Shown: positions 35,051 through 42,663, counted from the first letter of the stretch. The stretch is DNA of 64,000 nucleotides from Enterococcus gilvus ATCC BAA-350 (GCF_000407545.1 NZ_ASWH01000001.1:2557501-2621500), one strand, 5' to 3'. Numbers and translations are program-made. The notes: a model not told the origin generated them from the letters alone.

Positions 35051-35613
35051 TAAGCCAGTCGCTCTTTAAATTTTATACATAAGAAATACCCGATCCCGCA
35101 GCCGACAGCGTTCGAAAAAATATCCCAAATATCGAAGGTCCCGATATAGAATACATATTGGATCGTCTCGATTCCGATGATCGTCGTCAATGCAATGACC
35201 GCCGCCTCCACTTTGCTGGCGCGAAGGCCATACAAGCAGCCCAACGGAATAAAATACCCGATGTTCAGCAACAGCTCGATGATCTGCTGCCCATTATTCA
35301 AATACAATTCAAAAGGATTCAAATTAAACGAATGATAGGCTCGTGCTTTCGTAAAAAGCATGATGAACAACAGTAAAAAATAGCAGCTATAAAAAAGATA
35401 CAGGTAGATACTCCATAGCTTTCGCTGCTCCCATTGCCAATAAAAGAGCCACAAACTCAAAAAAATAAAGAGCCACAGTGCCTCATCCGTGTATTCAAAG
35501 CGCTGCGCCATTCGGGCCAAACGAGGATAATTCTGCAACGTCGGCATGACCAAGGTATAAACCATCCCGTAGCTCAGCAGCAGAGAAACCACGCCTGCAA
35601 TGATCTTCTTCAC
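35050..35613 (-). CDS. VanZ family membrane protein
   Basis: 188 residues from a GTG at 35613, supported by GGAGGGG five bases upstream; the longer frame upstream is not hydrophobic and has no ribosome site. Five membrane segments. The VanZ-like conserved loops are present: NLNPFELYLNN, LLNIGYFIPLGCLYG, then ETIQYVFYIGTFDIWDIFSNAVGCGIGYF with the characteristic E..Q...G.FD..D..N..G pattern. VanZ relatives give low-level teicoplanin resistance in some loci but most are of unknown role in lipid or envelope stress. No van genes are nearby, so no resistance role is claimed. Confidence 0.85.
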   Translation of the reverse strand: MKKIIAGVVSLLLSYGMVYTLVMPTLQNYPRLARMAQRFEYTDEALWLFIFLSLWLFYWQWEQRKLWSIYLYLFYSCYFLLLFIMLFTKARAYHSFNLNPFELYLNNGQQIIELLLNIGYFIPLGCLYGLRASKVEAAVIALTTIIGIETIQYVFYIGTFDIWDIFSNAVGCGIGYFLCIKFKERLA

Positions 35614-35735
35614 CTGATCCCCTCCTATCCTATAACAAATAAGTATAGCGAAACCTCGCAGCGGCTTCATTAAAAAGGACGTATCCCAAGAAAAGCTTAA
35701 AGAAACGCTGCCTCGCTTCACTCGTTTTCTTCGAT

Positions 35736-35764
35736 TTGTTTTATCGCGAACCTTCTATTATATA
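35736..35764 (+). promoter_or_regulatory. Promoter upstream of the structured leader
   Basis: TTGTTT, 17-base spacer, TATATA. Predicted transcription start near 35771, about 198 bases before the downstream ATG and 12 bases before the long inverted repeat. Confidence 0.5.
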
Positions 35765-35782
35765 AGAATCCGCTTTCCATTT

Positions 35783-35895
35783 CAAATCGCAAAATGACTT
35801 CCCCTCCCCCCAATTTGACCGGTTTTTGCCCAAAATAGCCGTTTTTCACCCCAAAACAGGTCATTTTGAGGGTCCTGCGGTCATTTTGCGATTTG
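35783..35895 (+). repeat. 113-base element bounded by a perfect 16-base inverted repeat
   Basis: CAAATCGCAAAATGAC at 35783-35798 is the exact reverse complement of 35880-35895. Inside, CCCCCCAATTTGACC (35806-35820) pairs imperfectly with GGTCATTTTGAGGG (35859-35872), and GGTCATTTTG occurs twice as a direct repeat. It lies in the predicted 5' leader of the next gene and has no T-run, so it is not a standard terminator. Confidence 0.75.
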
Positions 35896-35906
35896 CCAAA
35901 TTTTTC

Positions 35907-35963
35907 TCGCTCCTTTACCTTTTAAGCAACGGCCGGAACAATTCTTAAAAAGAAAGGGAGCGA
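35907..35963 (+). promoter_or_regulatory. Ribosome-binding-site-sequestering stem-loop
   Basis: Bases 35907-35926 (TCGCTCC...TTTTAAG) pair with 35944-35963 (CTTAAAAAG...GGGAGCGA) over 20 positions with two mismatches and one G-T pair; the loop is 17 bases. The Shine-Dalgarno GGGAG is buried in the stem, 8 bases before the ATG at 35969. Translation would be off in this fold and needs remodelling. Confidence 0.65.
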
Positions 35964-35968
35964 TACAC

Positions 35969-36358
35969 ATGAGGATGCAAGATCTATCCCTCAACCACTA
36001 TCAGCTTTTCCATTTAAAAGTAGCCACCTTAGAAAACCGCATCATCTGGTATTACCAATTAACACAAAACAGCACCACAACGATCAAATATATCTTAGCC
36101 CTGCGCGTTCGGTATCAGCTTGGCGCAAAAGAATTCGCCTACGTATTGAAAGACCTTGTCCGTTACCTTTTTATGAACACCAAAGCGACCCGCACCATGA
36201 AACGCTTTTTCTACTATTTCCAAGACTATTTCCTGGCGCCCGAGTGGCGGGCATTACGCGTCCGCGTCTTCTCCGTTACCACATACATTGAAAAAGCCCA
36301 GACCTTTTTCCACTCTCTACTGTCACACATACGCCCCGAAGAAACCAATGAACCTTGA
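35969..36358 (+). CDS. Hypothetical protein behind a structured leader
   Basis: 129 residues, strongly basic and aromatic (IIWYYQLTQNS, DLVRYLFMNT, MKRFFYYFQDYFLAPEWRALRVRVF), predicted mostly helical, no signal peptide or clear membrane span. I do not recognise a family. The ATG at 35969 or the one two codons later could be used; both are close to the buried GGGAG. The next gene (DUF2922-like) follows after 37 bases on the same strand, so they are probably co-transcribed. Basic, short and helical would fit nucleic-acid or regulator binding, but that is only a description. Confidence 0.55.
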   Translation: MRMQDLSLNHYQLFHLKVATLENRIIWYYQLTQNSTTTIKYILALRVRYQLGAKEFAYVLKDLVRYLFMNTKATRTMKRFFYYFQDYFLAPEWRALRVRVFSVTTYIEKAQTFFHSLLSHIRPEETNEP

Positions 36359-36395
36359 AATGGAAGAAAAATAAAAGGAAAGGATGTGCCTAACA

Positions 36396-36938
36396 ATGAC
36401 TGAAACGACCCATTTAGTGACGACCTTCAAAGATGGTGCTGGCCGCACACACGACTGGACCTACAAAGAAGTCGACACCAGCCTAACTCCGCAAGAAATG
36501 AAAGACGCTTGCCAACTACTGACCAGCCTTGATCTTTTTGAAAAAGATGGCATAAAGCTGTTTGATTCTATCGTTGTAGGAATTTTGGTGACGATCAAAG
36601 AAACCCCGATTTTCGATAGAGAGACCGATCCAGACGAAGATTCTCCTCTGGAAAAAGAAACAGAACTGCCGCAGAAAATTCTCGAAGCCGCATCAGAAAA
36701 AAGCCCCACACCTTCAATAAGACCGAAAGAACGGCCATCCCTGCCAACGGTTGCTTTGGCCTCATCTATAAAGAGCCGATCCTTACAGAAGGATTCGGAA
36801 AAGCCAAATACTTCCAAACAGGCGGCAGCAAAACCAATCAAGAAAACGAACCCGCGAAGAAGAAGCTTGGCGCGTCTATTCCATCGTTCACAAAATAAAA
36901 ACGACCCGAAGCCCTCTGCAGAAGAGCCGGATGGCTGA
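36396..36938 (+). CDS. DUF2922-like protein with basic, charged C-terminal extension
   Basis: About 180 residues from the ATG at 36396 (AAAGGA upstream). Residues 1-70 resemble DUF2922: TTHLVTTFKDGAGRTHDWTY, a central helix SLTPQEMKDACQLLTSLDLF, then a closing strand IVVGILVTIKETPIF. DUF2922 proteins are usually only ~70 residues; here a ~110-residue Ser/Lys/Glu/Pro-rich tail follows, ending in a very basic KKTNPRRRSLARLFHRSQNK. The tail looks disordered. The function of DUF2922 is unknown. Confidence 0.6.
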   Translation: MTETTHLVTTFKDGAGRTHDWTYKEVDTSLTPQEMKDACQLLTSLDLFEKDGIKLFDSIVVGILVTIKETPIFDRETDPDEDSPLEKETELPQKILEAASEKSPTPSIRPKERPSLPTVALASSIKSRSLQKDSEKPNTSKQAAAKPIKKTNPRRRSLARLFHRSQNKNDPKPSAEEPDG

Positions 36939-36950
36939 TCCCATAGGCAC

Positions 36951-36985
36951 AAAAAGCTGCCTGCGATCATGACCCTCGCAGGCAG
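36951..36985 (-). terminator. Terminator of the second polysaccharide module
   Basis: Perfect 10-base GC-rich stem CTGCCTGCGA/TCGCAGGCAG, 9-base loop, minus-strand tail CTTTTTG. Lies 28 bases after the sugar transferase stop; weaker on the plus strand. Confidence 0.85.
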
Positions 36986-37013
36986 AAAAATCCGATTGAT
37001 TCAATTGACTCAC

Positions 37014-37730
37014 TCAATACGCGCCGCTTGAGGTAAGCATGACTTTAAGCGTCTTGACGATCAGCAAAAGATCGGCGCGCGTCGTGCGTGTCTTGATATA
37101 GTGAACATCCAATTCTACCATTTCCTCAAAATGGATGTCGCTGCGTCCAGAGACTTGCCACGCTCCCGAACAACCCGGCTTCACTAGCAGTCGCTGTTTG
37201 TCATACTGACTGTATTCCGCAACCTCTCTTTGCAGCGGCGGTCTTGGACCGATCAGACTCATTTCCCCCTTGATCACATTGATCAATTGAGGCAGTTCGT
37301 CTAAGCTGGTCCGTCGAATAAATTTGCCAAAGGGCGTGACTCTAGGGTCTTCCTTGATCTTGAACATCGCTCCTTTGACCTCATTTTTGATCAAAAGATC
37401 CGTTAATTGCTCTTCCGCGTTGACACACATCGAACGGAATTTATACATCCTGAAGGGTCTGCCATTCCTACCGATACGCTCCTGTGCGAAAATCACAGAT
37501 GCGCGCGGTTCTTCTTTATGTATGCGATATGCGACCCAGATCATCACTGGAGAAATCAAAACAAGCCCGAAGCAACTCAAAAAAAGATCCATTGCTCGTT
37601 TTACGAAAGCATATCCTTTTTGGCGTTTGAGCTTCTTCTTATCGATCCAAGTCCGCTCTAAAAACGCCGGATCGTCATAAGCTTCATTCTTTGTGTGCCC
37701 ACTGTCCCAAAGCGACTTTTCTGCCTTCAT
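37014..37730 (-). CDS. Polyprenyl-phosphate sugar-1-phosphate transferase, module 1
   Basis: 238 residues, short WbaP/CpsE-type initiating transferase. One membrane hairpin (about 42-65, FVKRAMDLFLSCFGLVLISP) and the catalytic domain: ERIGRNGRPFRMYKFRSM, the Asp-Glu pair in RRTSLDELPQLINV, GEMSLIGPRPPLQREV and KPGCSGAWQVSGRSDI. It moves sugar-1-P to undecaprenyl phosphate, the first step of a repeat unit. Last gene of this operon. Very similar to the protein at 49554-50270, so the two probably compete for the same lipid carrier. Confidence 0.92.
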   Translation of the reverse strand: MKAEKSLWDSGHTKNEAYDDPAFLERTWIDKKKLKRQKGYAFVKRAMDLFLSCFGLVLISPVMIWVAYRIHKEEPRASVIFAQERIGRNGRPFRMYKFRSMCVNAEEQLTDLLIKNEVKGAMFKIKEDPRVTPFGKFIRRTSLDELPQLINVIKGEMSLIGPRPPLQREVAEYSQYDKQRLLVKPGCSGAWQVSGRSDIHFEEMVELDVHYIKTRTTRADLLLIVKTLKVMLTSSGAY

Positions 37731-37756
37731 TACTCATTCCTCCAACAAACTGATCC

Positions 37757-38521
37757 TTAAAACAACTTGAACCGCGCCATTCGCACTGCCTGATAATTGG
37801 GTCGAACGACAGGATCGCCATTCACTAGGTCCTTCGCCATCTGCTGCATGTCCCCGACCATCTGTTTCCCGCCGATTTTCTGAATCTCTCTATACGCTTC
37901 TTTCATAAAAAAATTTCTATTTTTCAAACTGTGGGCATCTGAAGCGACCATATACAGCATTCGATGCTCCAGCATCTGTCTTGCCGTCTTCTGGATGTCA
38001 CTGCCAAATACCCCCACGATACTCGGCGCAGTCAACTGCGTCAGCGCCCCCATCTCAAGAAACGGCAGCAAGCGGTTCGGATCCTGACGAAACACCGAAT
38101 TCCGCTCAGGGTGAACGATGACTGGAATATGCCCTCGATTCAACAGCGAATAAAAAACTTCCTCCGTATATATCGGCACCTCATGCGTCGGCAGCTCCAC
38201 TAAAAGATAGGTATCGTTCAAGTCCGTAAACAGCAGCTCGCCTTTTTTGATTTTCATCAGCAAATACTCCGTCAGCCGAACTTCTTGCCCCTCCAATAAC
38301 GTCAATCGCAGTCCCCGGCGATCGATCTCCTGTTGCAAAAACGCCACATTTTGAATGATCTCCTCTGCGGGGTTGTTGTATTTTCCATTATTGTGGTGGG
38401 GCGTGCACATCAAATGAGTGATTCCCTGACTGATTGCTTTACGAACCATTTTCAGACTTTCTTCTAAGTTTTCCGCGCCATCATCTACCCCTGGCAAAAT
38501 ATGACTATGCAAATCAATCAT
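37757..38521 (-). CDS. CpsB/Wzb-like PHP-family tyrosine-protein phosphatase, module 1
   Basis: 254 residues. PHP metal-site motifs in order: MIDLHSHILPGVDDG, MCTPHHNNGKY, LEGQEVRL, VIVHPERNSVFR and ASDAHSLKNRNF. This is the Mn-dependent phosphatase (CpsB/YwqE family) that removes phosphate from the Tyr cluster of the CpsD kinase. It starts 7 bases after cpsD. The second copy at 50298-51074 shares long identical stretches such as SQGITHLMCTPHHNNGKY. Confidence 0.93.
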   Translation of the reverse strand: MIDLHSHILPGVDDGAENLEESLKMVRKAISQGITHLMCTPHHNNGKYNNPAEEIIQNVAFLQQEIDRRGLRLTLLEGQEVRLTEYLLMKIKKGELLFTDLNDTYLLVELPTHEVPIYTEEVFYSLLNRGHIPVIVHPERNSVFRQDPNRLLPFLEMGALTQLTAPSIVGVFGSDIQKTARQMLEHRMLYMVASDAHSLKNRNFFMKEAYREIQKIGGKQMVGDMQQMAKDLVNGDPVVRPNYQAVRMARFKLF

Positions 38522-38528
38522 GCGCTAC

Positions 38529-39278
38529 TCACTTGCTTCCTTCCGTTCCGTAATAATAATACGAATCTTCGCCTTGTTTTTTCCCGTTATAGATCACACC
38601 GATGATCTTCGCCTGGACCATATCCAGCAATTTCTTCGCTTCAATAATCGCTTGTTTTTTTGTCGCACGTTCGCGAATCACTAAAATCGTCCCATCCACA
38701 TAGGCAGATAAAATTTGCGCGTCCGTCACTGTAACGACCGGCGGCATATCAAAAATCACCAAATCAAATGAGTCTTCTAATATTTTGACCAGCTCCTGCA
38801 TCCGCTGCGAACGTAAAAGCTCGGAAGGATTGGGGGGCGTTGGTCCACTAGGCATGAGGTACAGATTTTCAGTGTTGGTTTCAATCAGTCGATTGTCGAT
38901 TGCTGAACTCCCTTGCGTCATGTACACGCTCTCGCTAGTGAAGCTCCCGCTTACTGAATTCCCTTCTGTCAAATAATTGCTTAACCCATTCACATTCGGA
39001 ATCTTAAAGCTCAAGGCGACACTGGGTTTTCTCAGATCCGCATCCACCAGCAACACACGACTGCCTGTGTTGGCAAAAACGATCGCCAGATTCGCCGCGG
39101 TGGTCGATTTTCCTTCTGAAGGTCCAGAAGAAGTGATCACCAAGGATTTTATTTTTTTATCTGCTGAAGAAAATTCGATATTGGTCCGAATTTTTCGATA
39201 TTGTTCCGCCGTTGTGGAAAAAGGATTGATCGCTGCGATCAAATCAACGGGTGCAACTGTCTGTTTCTTTTTCGCCAT
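38529..39278 (-). CDS. CpsD-type bacterial tyrosine kinase, module 1
   Basis: 249 residues. BY-kinase layout: EQYRKIRTNIEFSS, Walker A SSGPSEGKSTTAAN, Walker A' VLLVDADLRKP, Walker B DLVIFDMPPV and a C-terminal Tyr cluster (SYYYYGTEGSK) that is autophosphorylated. It works with the CpsC membrane activator whose gene lies just upstream, controlling chain length and export. Copy 2 at 51084-51788. Confidence 0.93.
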   Translation of the reverse strand: MAKKKQTVAPVDLIAAINPFSTTAEQYRKIRTNIEFSSADKKIKSLVITSSGPSEGKSTTAANLAIVFANTGSRVLLVDADLRKPSVALSFKIPNVNGLSNYLTEGNSVSGSFTSESVYMTQGSSAIDNRLIETNTENLYLMPSGPTPPNPSELLRSQRMQELVKILEDSFDLVIFDMPPVVTVTDAQILSAYVDGTILVIRERATKKQAIIEAKKLLDMVQAKIIGVIYNGKKQGEDSYYYYGTEGSK

Positions 39279-39322
39279 TTACCGTCTTCTCCTACTGTCC
39301 TGAATTTTTTCTTGCCAAGATG

Positions 39323-40111
39323 CTAAACTCGTTTCCGCTTACGTGACGTCACTGTGCGATTGCTGATCGGACGATTGACCTCTTCTTGCGTCTTCACGAT
39401 CACGCCGCGGTTTACCACTAGATCCTTTTTGCTGATCTGGGACACTTGCCCAAGAATCGGCAGCCCCAGCGACTCATCAATGAAGCGCTCATCCTTGACG
39501 GTTTTGTCCAAAAGCTCGATCAAGAAAGCCAAACCGACACCCAACATCATGCCAACGACCGCCCCGATCAGTAAATTCAATTGATTGTTTGGAAAGATCG
39601 CCTTTGAGGGGACGACGCCCTTCGATGTGACCGTCACTTTACTGACCTCCAACACACCCTCGGCCTTTTTTTGGAAGTTCGCCGCGGTCACATTCGCGAT
39701 CCGAGCAGCCTTACGCGGCTCTGGCGAGGTCGCGATAATGCGGAACATTTGCGAATTCTGCGCCTGCTCCACTTCGATGATTTTTTTCAGCTCGTTATTG
39801 CTGTAAGTATACTGATACTCATTCTGCAATTCCTTTTGGACGGCATCGATAACGATGTCGCCCTTGATCATGTCTTTGTATGTATTGATCAGCAGCACGT
39901 TGCCGTTGATATCGTTTTGCAGGTTGATGTTGGCCCCTTCTGCCTGCTTATTCTGGACGATTAATTGCGCCGCCGAATCATAGATCGGAGTGATCAGGAA
40001 AAAGGTGACGCCAGCCGCCAAACCGATCCCCGTGATCGTCATCATAATGATCAACAGTGCTTTCTTTTTCAAAATTTGAAATAATTCTACTACGCTGATT
40101 GTCTCTTCCAT
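39323..40111 (-). CDS. CpsC/Wzz-type chain-length and kinase adaptor, module 1
   Basis: 263 residues from the ATG at 40111 (GGAGG 7 bases upstream); an open frame extends 18 codons further but overlaps the preceding gene and lacks a ribosome site. Two membrane segments flank an extracellular coiled domain (about 20-45 and 175-195). Wzz-type N-terminus TISVVELFQILKKKALLI and the second-segment PNNQLNLLIGAVVGMMLGVGLAFLIELLD match polysaccharide co-polymerases. Its cytoplasmic tail, basic at the end (RKRKRV), should activate CpsD. Same length as copy 2. Confidence 0.92.
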   Translation of the reverse strand: MEETISVVELFQILKKKALLIIMMTITGIGLAAGVTFFLITPIYDSAAQLIVQNKQAEGANINLQNDINGNVLLINTYKDMIKGDIVIDAVQKELQNEYQYTYSNNELKKIIEVEQAQNSQMFRIIATSPEPRKAARIANVTAANFQKKAEGVLEVSKVTVTSKGVVPSKAIFPNNQLNLLIGAVVGMMLGVGLAFLIELLDKTVKDERFIDESLGLPILGQVSQISKKDLVVNRGVIVKTQEEVNRPISNRTVTSRKRKRV

Positions 40112-40124
40112 CTTTTCCCCTCCA

Positions 40125-40970
40125 CTATTGCGCCTTAAACAATTTCTTTTGGCGAATCCCTTCACTGATCAAGACAAGCAAGATCGCCAGAACAGTGGAT
40201 GCCAGCCCAACAAATACAAAACTCAGATCAAACGCAGTCACATACGTTGTCACAAATTTGTACAACCCTTCCGATGCGATCCCTAAACGATCGATCACAC
40301 CGCTAAAATAAATCGCCATCGGCAGCACGATCAACATCAATCCTGCGCCAAAAAAGACGATACTGCTCCAGCGAATCCGCCGATGCTTCATTTTCACCAT
40401 CAGCAACAGCCCCGTCAGCAACAATAAAAACGCAACTGTCACTAAGACAGAAATAAGCGTCAACGACGAACGGAACCCCATGACTTTTCTGCCGTATTGC
40501 AGCAGATACGGGATCTCGATAAAGGCCGCATAATTCTCCGTTGCTCTATCCGCCAAATGCGTCACATTCTTTTGCGTCGTCTCATCGATCGGAATATTTT
40601 TCTGCTGCGCGTACTGCTGCACATTGTTCAAAATATTCTTTTTGATCTGCGCCTCCCCCTGGATCTCAAAAGGGACCTCTTGGTAGATGCTGCGAATGTA
40701 ATTCTCTACATTGGCAGAAACGACTTTCTTCGGTACCACATCCGACAAAACCTCCGGCGGAATATTGCTTCCCCGCCCTAGATCCTGGATGCTTTCCGTC
40801 ATATCCTTGCGAATCGTCTCCACATAGCCCGTGCGACGAACCTGCTGGATCATAAAATTCTGATTGAACAAAGTCATGCGAATACAAATCAGCGCAAGCG
40901 ATGCAAATAGGAGCAAAGACCCGATAAAGGCCAACAGCCATCGGGGAATATTTCGTTTTAAATGAGTCAT
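40125..40970 (-). CDS. Four-TM membrane protein of the sortase-polysaccharide operon
   Basis: 281 residues. One membrane segment near the N-terminus (WLLAFIGSLLLFASLALICI), a ~130-residue extracytoplasmic domain rich in Gln/Asn and helices (NIPPEVLSDVV, VQQYAQQKNIPIDET), then three further membrane segments. I do not recognise a family. Between the sortase gene (38-base gap) and cpsC (13-base gap), so it is part of the same operon. It may hold together the sortase, its substrate and the polysaccharide co-polymerase, which is pure context inference. Confidence 0.65.
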   Translation of the reverse strand: MTHLKRNIPRWLLAFIGSLLLFASLALICIRMTLFNQNFMIQQVRRTGYVETIRKDMTESIQDLGRGSNIPPEVLSDVVPKKVVSANVENYIRSIYQEVPFEIQGEAQIKKNILNNVQQYAQQKNIPIDETTQKNVTHLADRATENYAAFIEIPYLLQYGRKVMGFRSSLTLISVLVTVAFLLLLTGLLLMVKMKHRRIRWSSIVFFGAGLMLIVLPMAIYFSGVIDRLGIASEGLYKFVTTYVTAFDLSFVFVGLASTVLAILLVLISEGIRQKKLFKAQ

Positions 40971-41008
40971 TACTAGCCTTCCCTCCTCACAGTTGCCGTA
41001 GTCTATCC

Positions 41009-41692
41009 TTAGTCCTCGCCATCGATCTTAGGTCCTGAAACAAATTCCCCGATCGCAAACAATCGGTCATCCGTCAATCCCAGACTGTCGATCGGATAGC
41101 ACGTATAAAGAATCAGACGCCGATCCTCTCGCTGATAGATCATCTCATCAATGACCTTGTCTTTTTTATTCCGCACATCAAGCTGATTGATGCGGTACGT
41201 ATAATTTCCATACGTTGTTTGAAGCGTAATCTCATCGCCGACCTGTGCCGCACCCAATTTTCCGAAATCATCGACATTATGCCCGCCGATCAAGGTAGTG
41301 CCCACTTCGCCAGGATAAACGGAGCCCATAAACTGTCCCGCCCCTTCACGCAAAATTTCTTCGGTATCTCCAAAATATAAAGGAACATTCAATTGCAGAC
41401 GCTCTATCTTCACTTTGCCATATAACTGCCCGCCCACCGGATAATCGATCTTGCTCGACGATAATTCGTTTTTCGCGTTCATCACGATCTTTTTATTATT
41501 CACAGCCGTAAATGACTGTTCTGTGGCCTCAAAATTGGGGGTATCTGTTAATAAGAACAATTGGATAGAAGACGTCACAAATTGTATGACAGGTTTTCCT
41601 ATTACATAGATCAAAGAATAGCCGAAAATCAGAAAGACGATTGGAGCGACGAATGTCACTCCAACCCGCTTCCATCTTGAAGACCTAAGCAA
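41009..41692 (-). CDS. Sortase (class A/D-like, single N-terminal membrane anchor)
   Basis: 227 residues. N-terminal membrane segment only (about 10-32), no C-terminal one and no DPF lid, so not class C. Core: GGQLYGKVKIERLQLNVPLYFG, catalytic His in TTLIGGHNVDD, Cys in LILYTCYPID and Arg in LTDDRLFAIG. Closest in feel to class D-type enzymes. The start is a TTG overlapping the end of the substrate gene (TTGCTTAG), so translation is coupled to it. It presumably processes that protein. Confidence 0.85.
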   Translation of the reverse strand: MLRSSRWKRVGVTFVAPIVFLIFGYSLIYVIGKPVIQFVTSSIQLFLLTDTPNFEATEQSFTAVNNKKIVMNAKNELSSSKIDYPVGGQLYGKVKIERLQLNVPLYFGDTEEILREGAGQFMGSVYPGEVGTTLIGGHNVDDFGKLGAAQVGDEITLQTTYGNYTYRINQLDVRNKKDKVIDEMIYQREDRRLILYTCYPIDSLGLTDDRLFAIGEFVSGPKIDGED

Positions 41693-42287
41693 ATTTTTTA
41701 CGTCCCACTACGAATGCACCTGCTGCAACGAGTAGTAAACTTGCGAAGGAAACCGCACTAGTCACATACGTCGCGCCTGTTTGTTTCACAGCCCCGCCAG
41801 ATGTGTACACTGTGCTCGTCGCTGGTTTCCCAGTCGAACCAGTTGCTGACCCGACATTGTTCCCAGTGATCGTGTAGCCGCCTGGATAGAATGTCGCAGT
41901 CAAACCAAGTGCATTTGCCGCCTTAGTAATTACGTCTTTTAACTGATTCTTGACGTTCAACGGCAATGCTTTGATCAATTGTTCAACAGAGTTAATAGTA
42001 GAAACATCAACACCAGAAGACGCTATGATCGCGCGTGCACTTTGGATCTGAGCAACGACCGTGTTCACTTGCTCAGCAGAAAGCTCATTTTGTTTCAAAT
42101 AGTTTTCTGCATGCGCACGTTCAAAGTCTCGAACAGTAAAAGACTTCCCACCAATCGTCACACCTTGGTCTAGTTCCGACAAAATTCCTTGCTCATCCGC
42201 AGTAATCGCACCGTCTGCATGAGCACTCGGCCCAACAAACAAAATCACTGCAATGAGTGCAATGAACCCACTTACAATTTTCTTCAT
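41685..42287 (-). CDS. Small surface protein with atypical sorting signal (VKQTG)
   Basis: 200 residues. Signal peptide (MKKIVSGFIALIAVILFVGPSAHA), a helical 110-residue domain (EQGILSELDQGVTIGGKSF to NALGLTATFYPGGYT), a Thr/Ser/Gly linker, and a C-terminal signal in which AVKQTG precedes a hydrophobic span (YVTSAVSFASLLLVAAGAFVV) and GRKKFA. The pattern is that of a sortase substrate but LPXTG is replaced by VKQTG. First gene of the operon that continues through the sortase to the second CpsC-D-B-sugar transferase set. RBS AAAGGAGG 7 bases upstream. Confidence 0.8.
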   Translation of the reverse strand: MKKIVSGFIALIAVILFVGPSAHADGAITADEQGILSELDQGVTIGGKSFTVRDFERAHAENYLKQNELSAEQVNTVVAQIQSARAIIASSGVDVSTINSVEQLIKALPLNVKNQLKDVITKAANALGLTATFYPGGYTITGNNVGSATGSTGKPATSTVYTSGGAVKQTGATYVTSAVSFASLLLVAAGAFVVGRKKFA

Positions 42288-42323
42288 CTACATACCTCCT
42301 TTACTGAAAATCGACAAACAAAA

Positions 42324-42352
42324 AGTCATCGAAAATAACATTTTCGATGACT
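42324..42352 (-). other. 5'-terminal hairpin at the predicted transcript start
   Basis: Perfect 12-base stem AGTCATCGAAAA/TTTTCGATGACT with a 5-base loop, followed on the minus strand by TTTTTGTTTG, i.e. an intrinsic-terminator shape. It begins 2 bases after the -10 box, so the stem would be the very 5' end of the mRNA, and ends about 36 bases before the ATG. Confidence 0.7.
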
Positions 42353-42354
42353 CT

Positions 42355-42383
42355 AGTATACTTTTTATCATTTATAAAAACAA
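42355..42383 (-). promoter_or_regulatory. Promoter of the sortase-polysaccharide operon
   Basis: Minus strand TTGTTT, exact 17-base spacer, TATACT. The other ~230 bases of the gap up to the LCP terminator are AT-rich with no gene. Confidence 0.75.
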
Positions 42384-42605
42384 TAACTTTTATATTTTAT
42401 TTTTAAAAGACAAAAACCCCTATTAAAACATAACTTTTACAACATTAATTGCATATTACTATTAATTTATTTGAAGGCATTCAATTCCTCAACCACCAAA
42501 CAATTAAGTTTCCAACTGCAGCCTTTCTGTACATTTAAGCAAATAGTGATTAAAAAATAATTTTTTCGCCTGTTAATCACCTTTTCACCCACTACTGATA
42601 AAAAT

Positions 42606-42653
42606 GAGAAAAAGATCCGAAAGAGAACATGACTCATGTCCTCCTCGGATCTT
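42606..42653 (-). terminator. Terminator of the exopolysaccharide operon
   Basis: AAGATCCGA/TCGGATCTT outer stem with inner partial pairing (GGACATGA/ATGTTCTC-type) and a T-rich minus-strand tail (CTTTTTCTC), 10 bases after the LCP gene. Confidence 0.8.
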
Positions 42654-42663
42654 CTAGTTACGT

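Noticed and set aside
35050..35613. VanZ-family gene as evidence for glycopeptide resistance
   Set aside because: No vanRS, vanHAX or vanY genes in the window, and VanZ-like proteins are common in susceptible Firmicutes.
35783..35895. Long inverted repeat read as an IS-derived element (terminal repeats)
   Set aside because: Only 113 bases, no transposase, no flanking target duplication visible. A leader RNA structure or a small non-autonomous repeat fits better; a genome search for further copies would decide.
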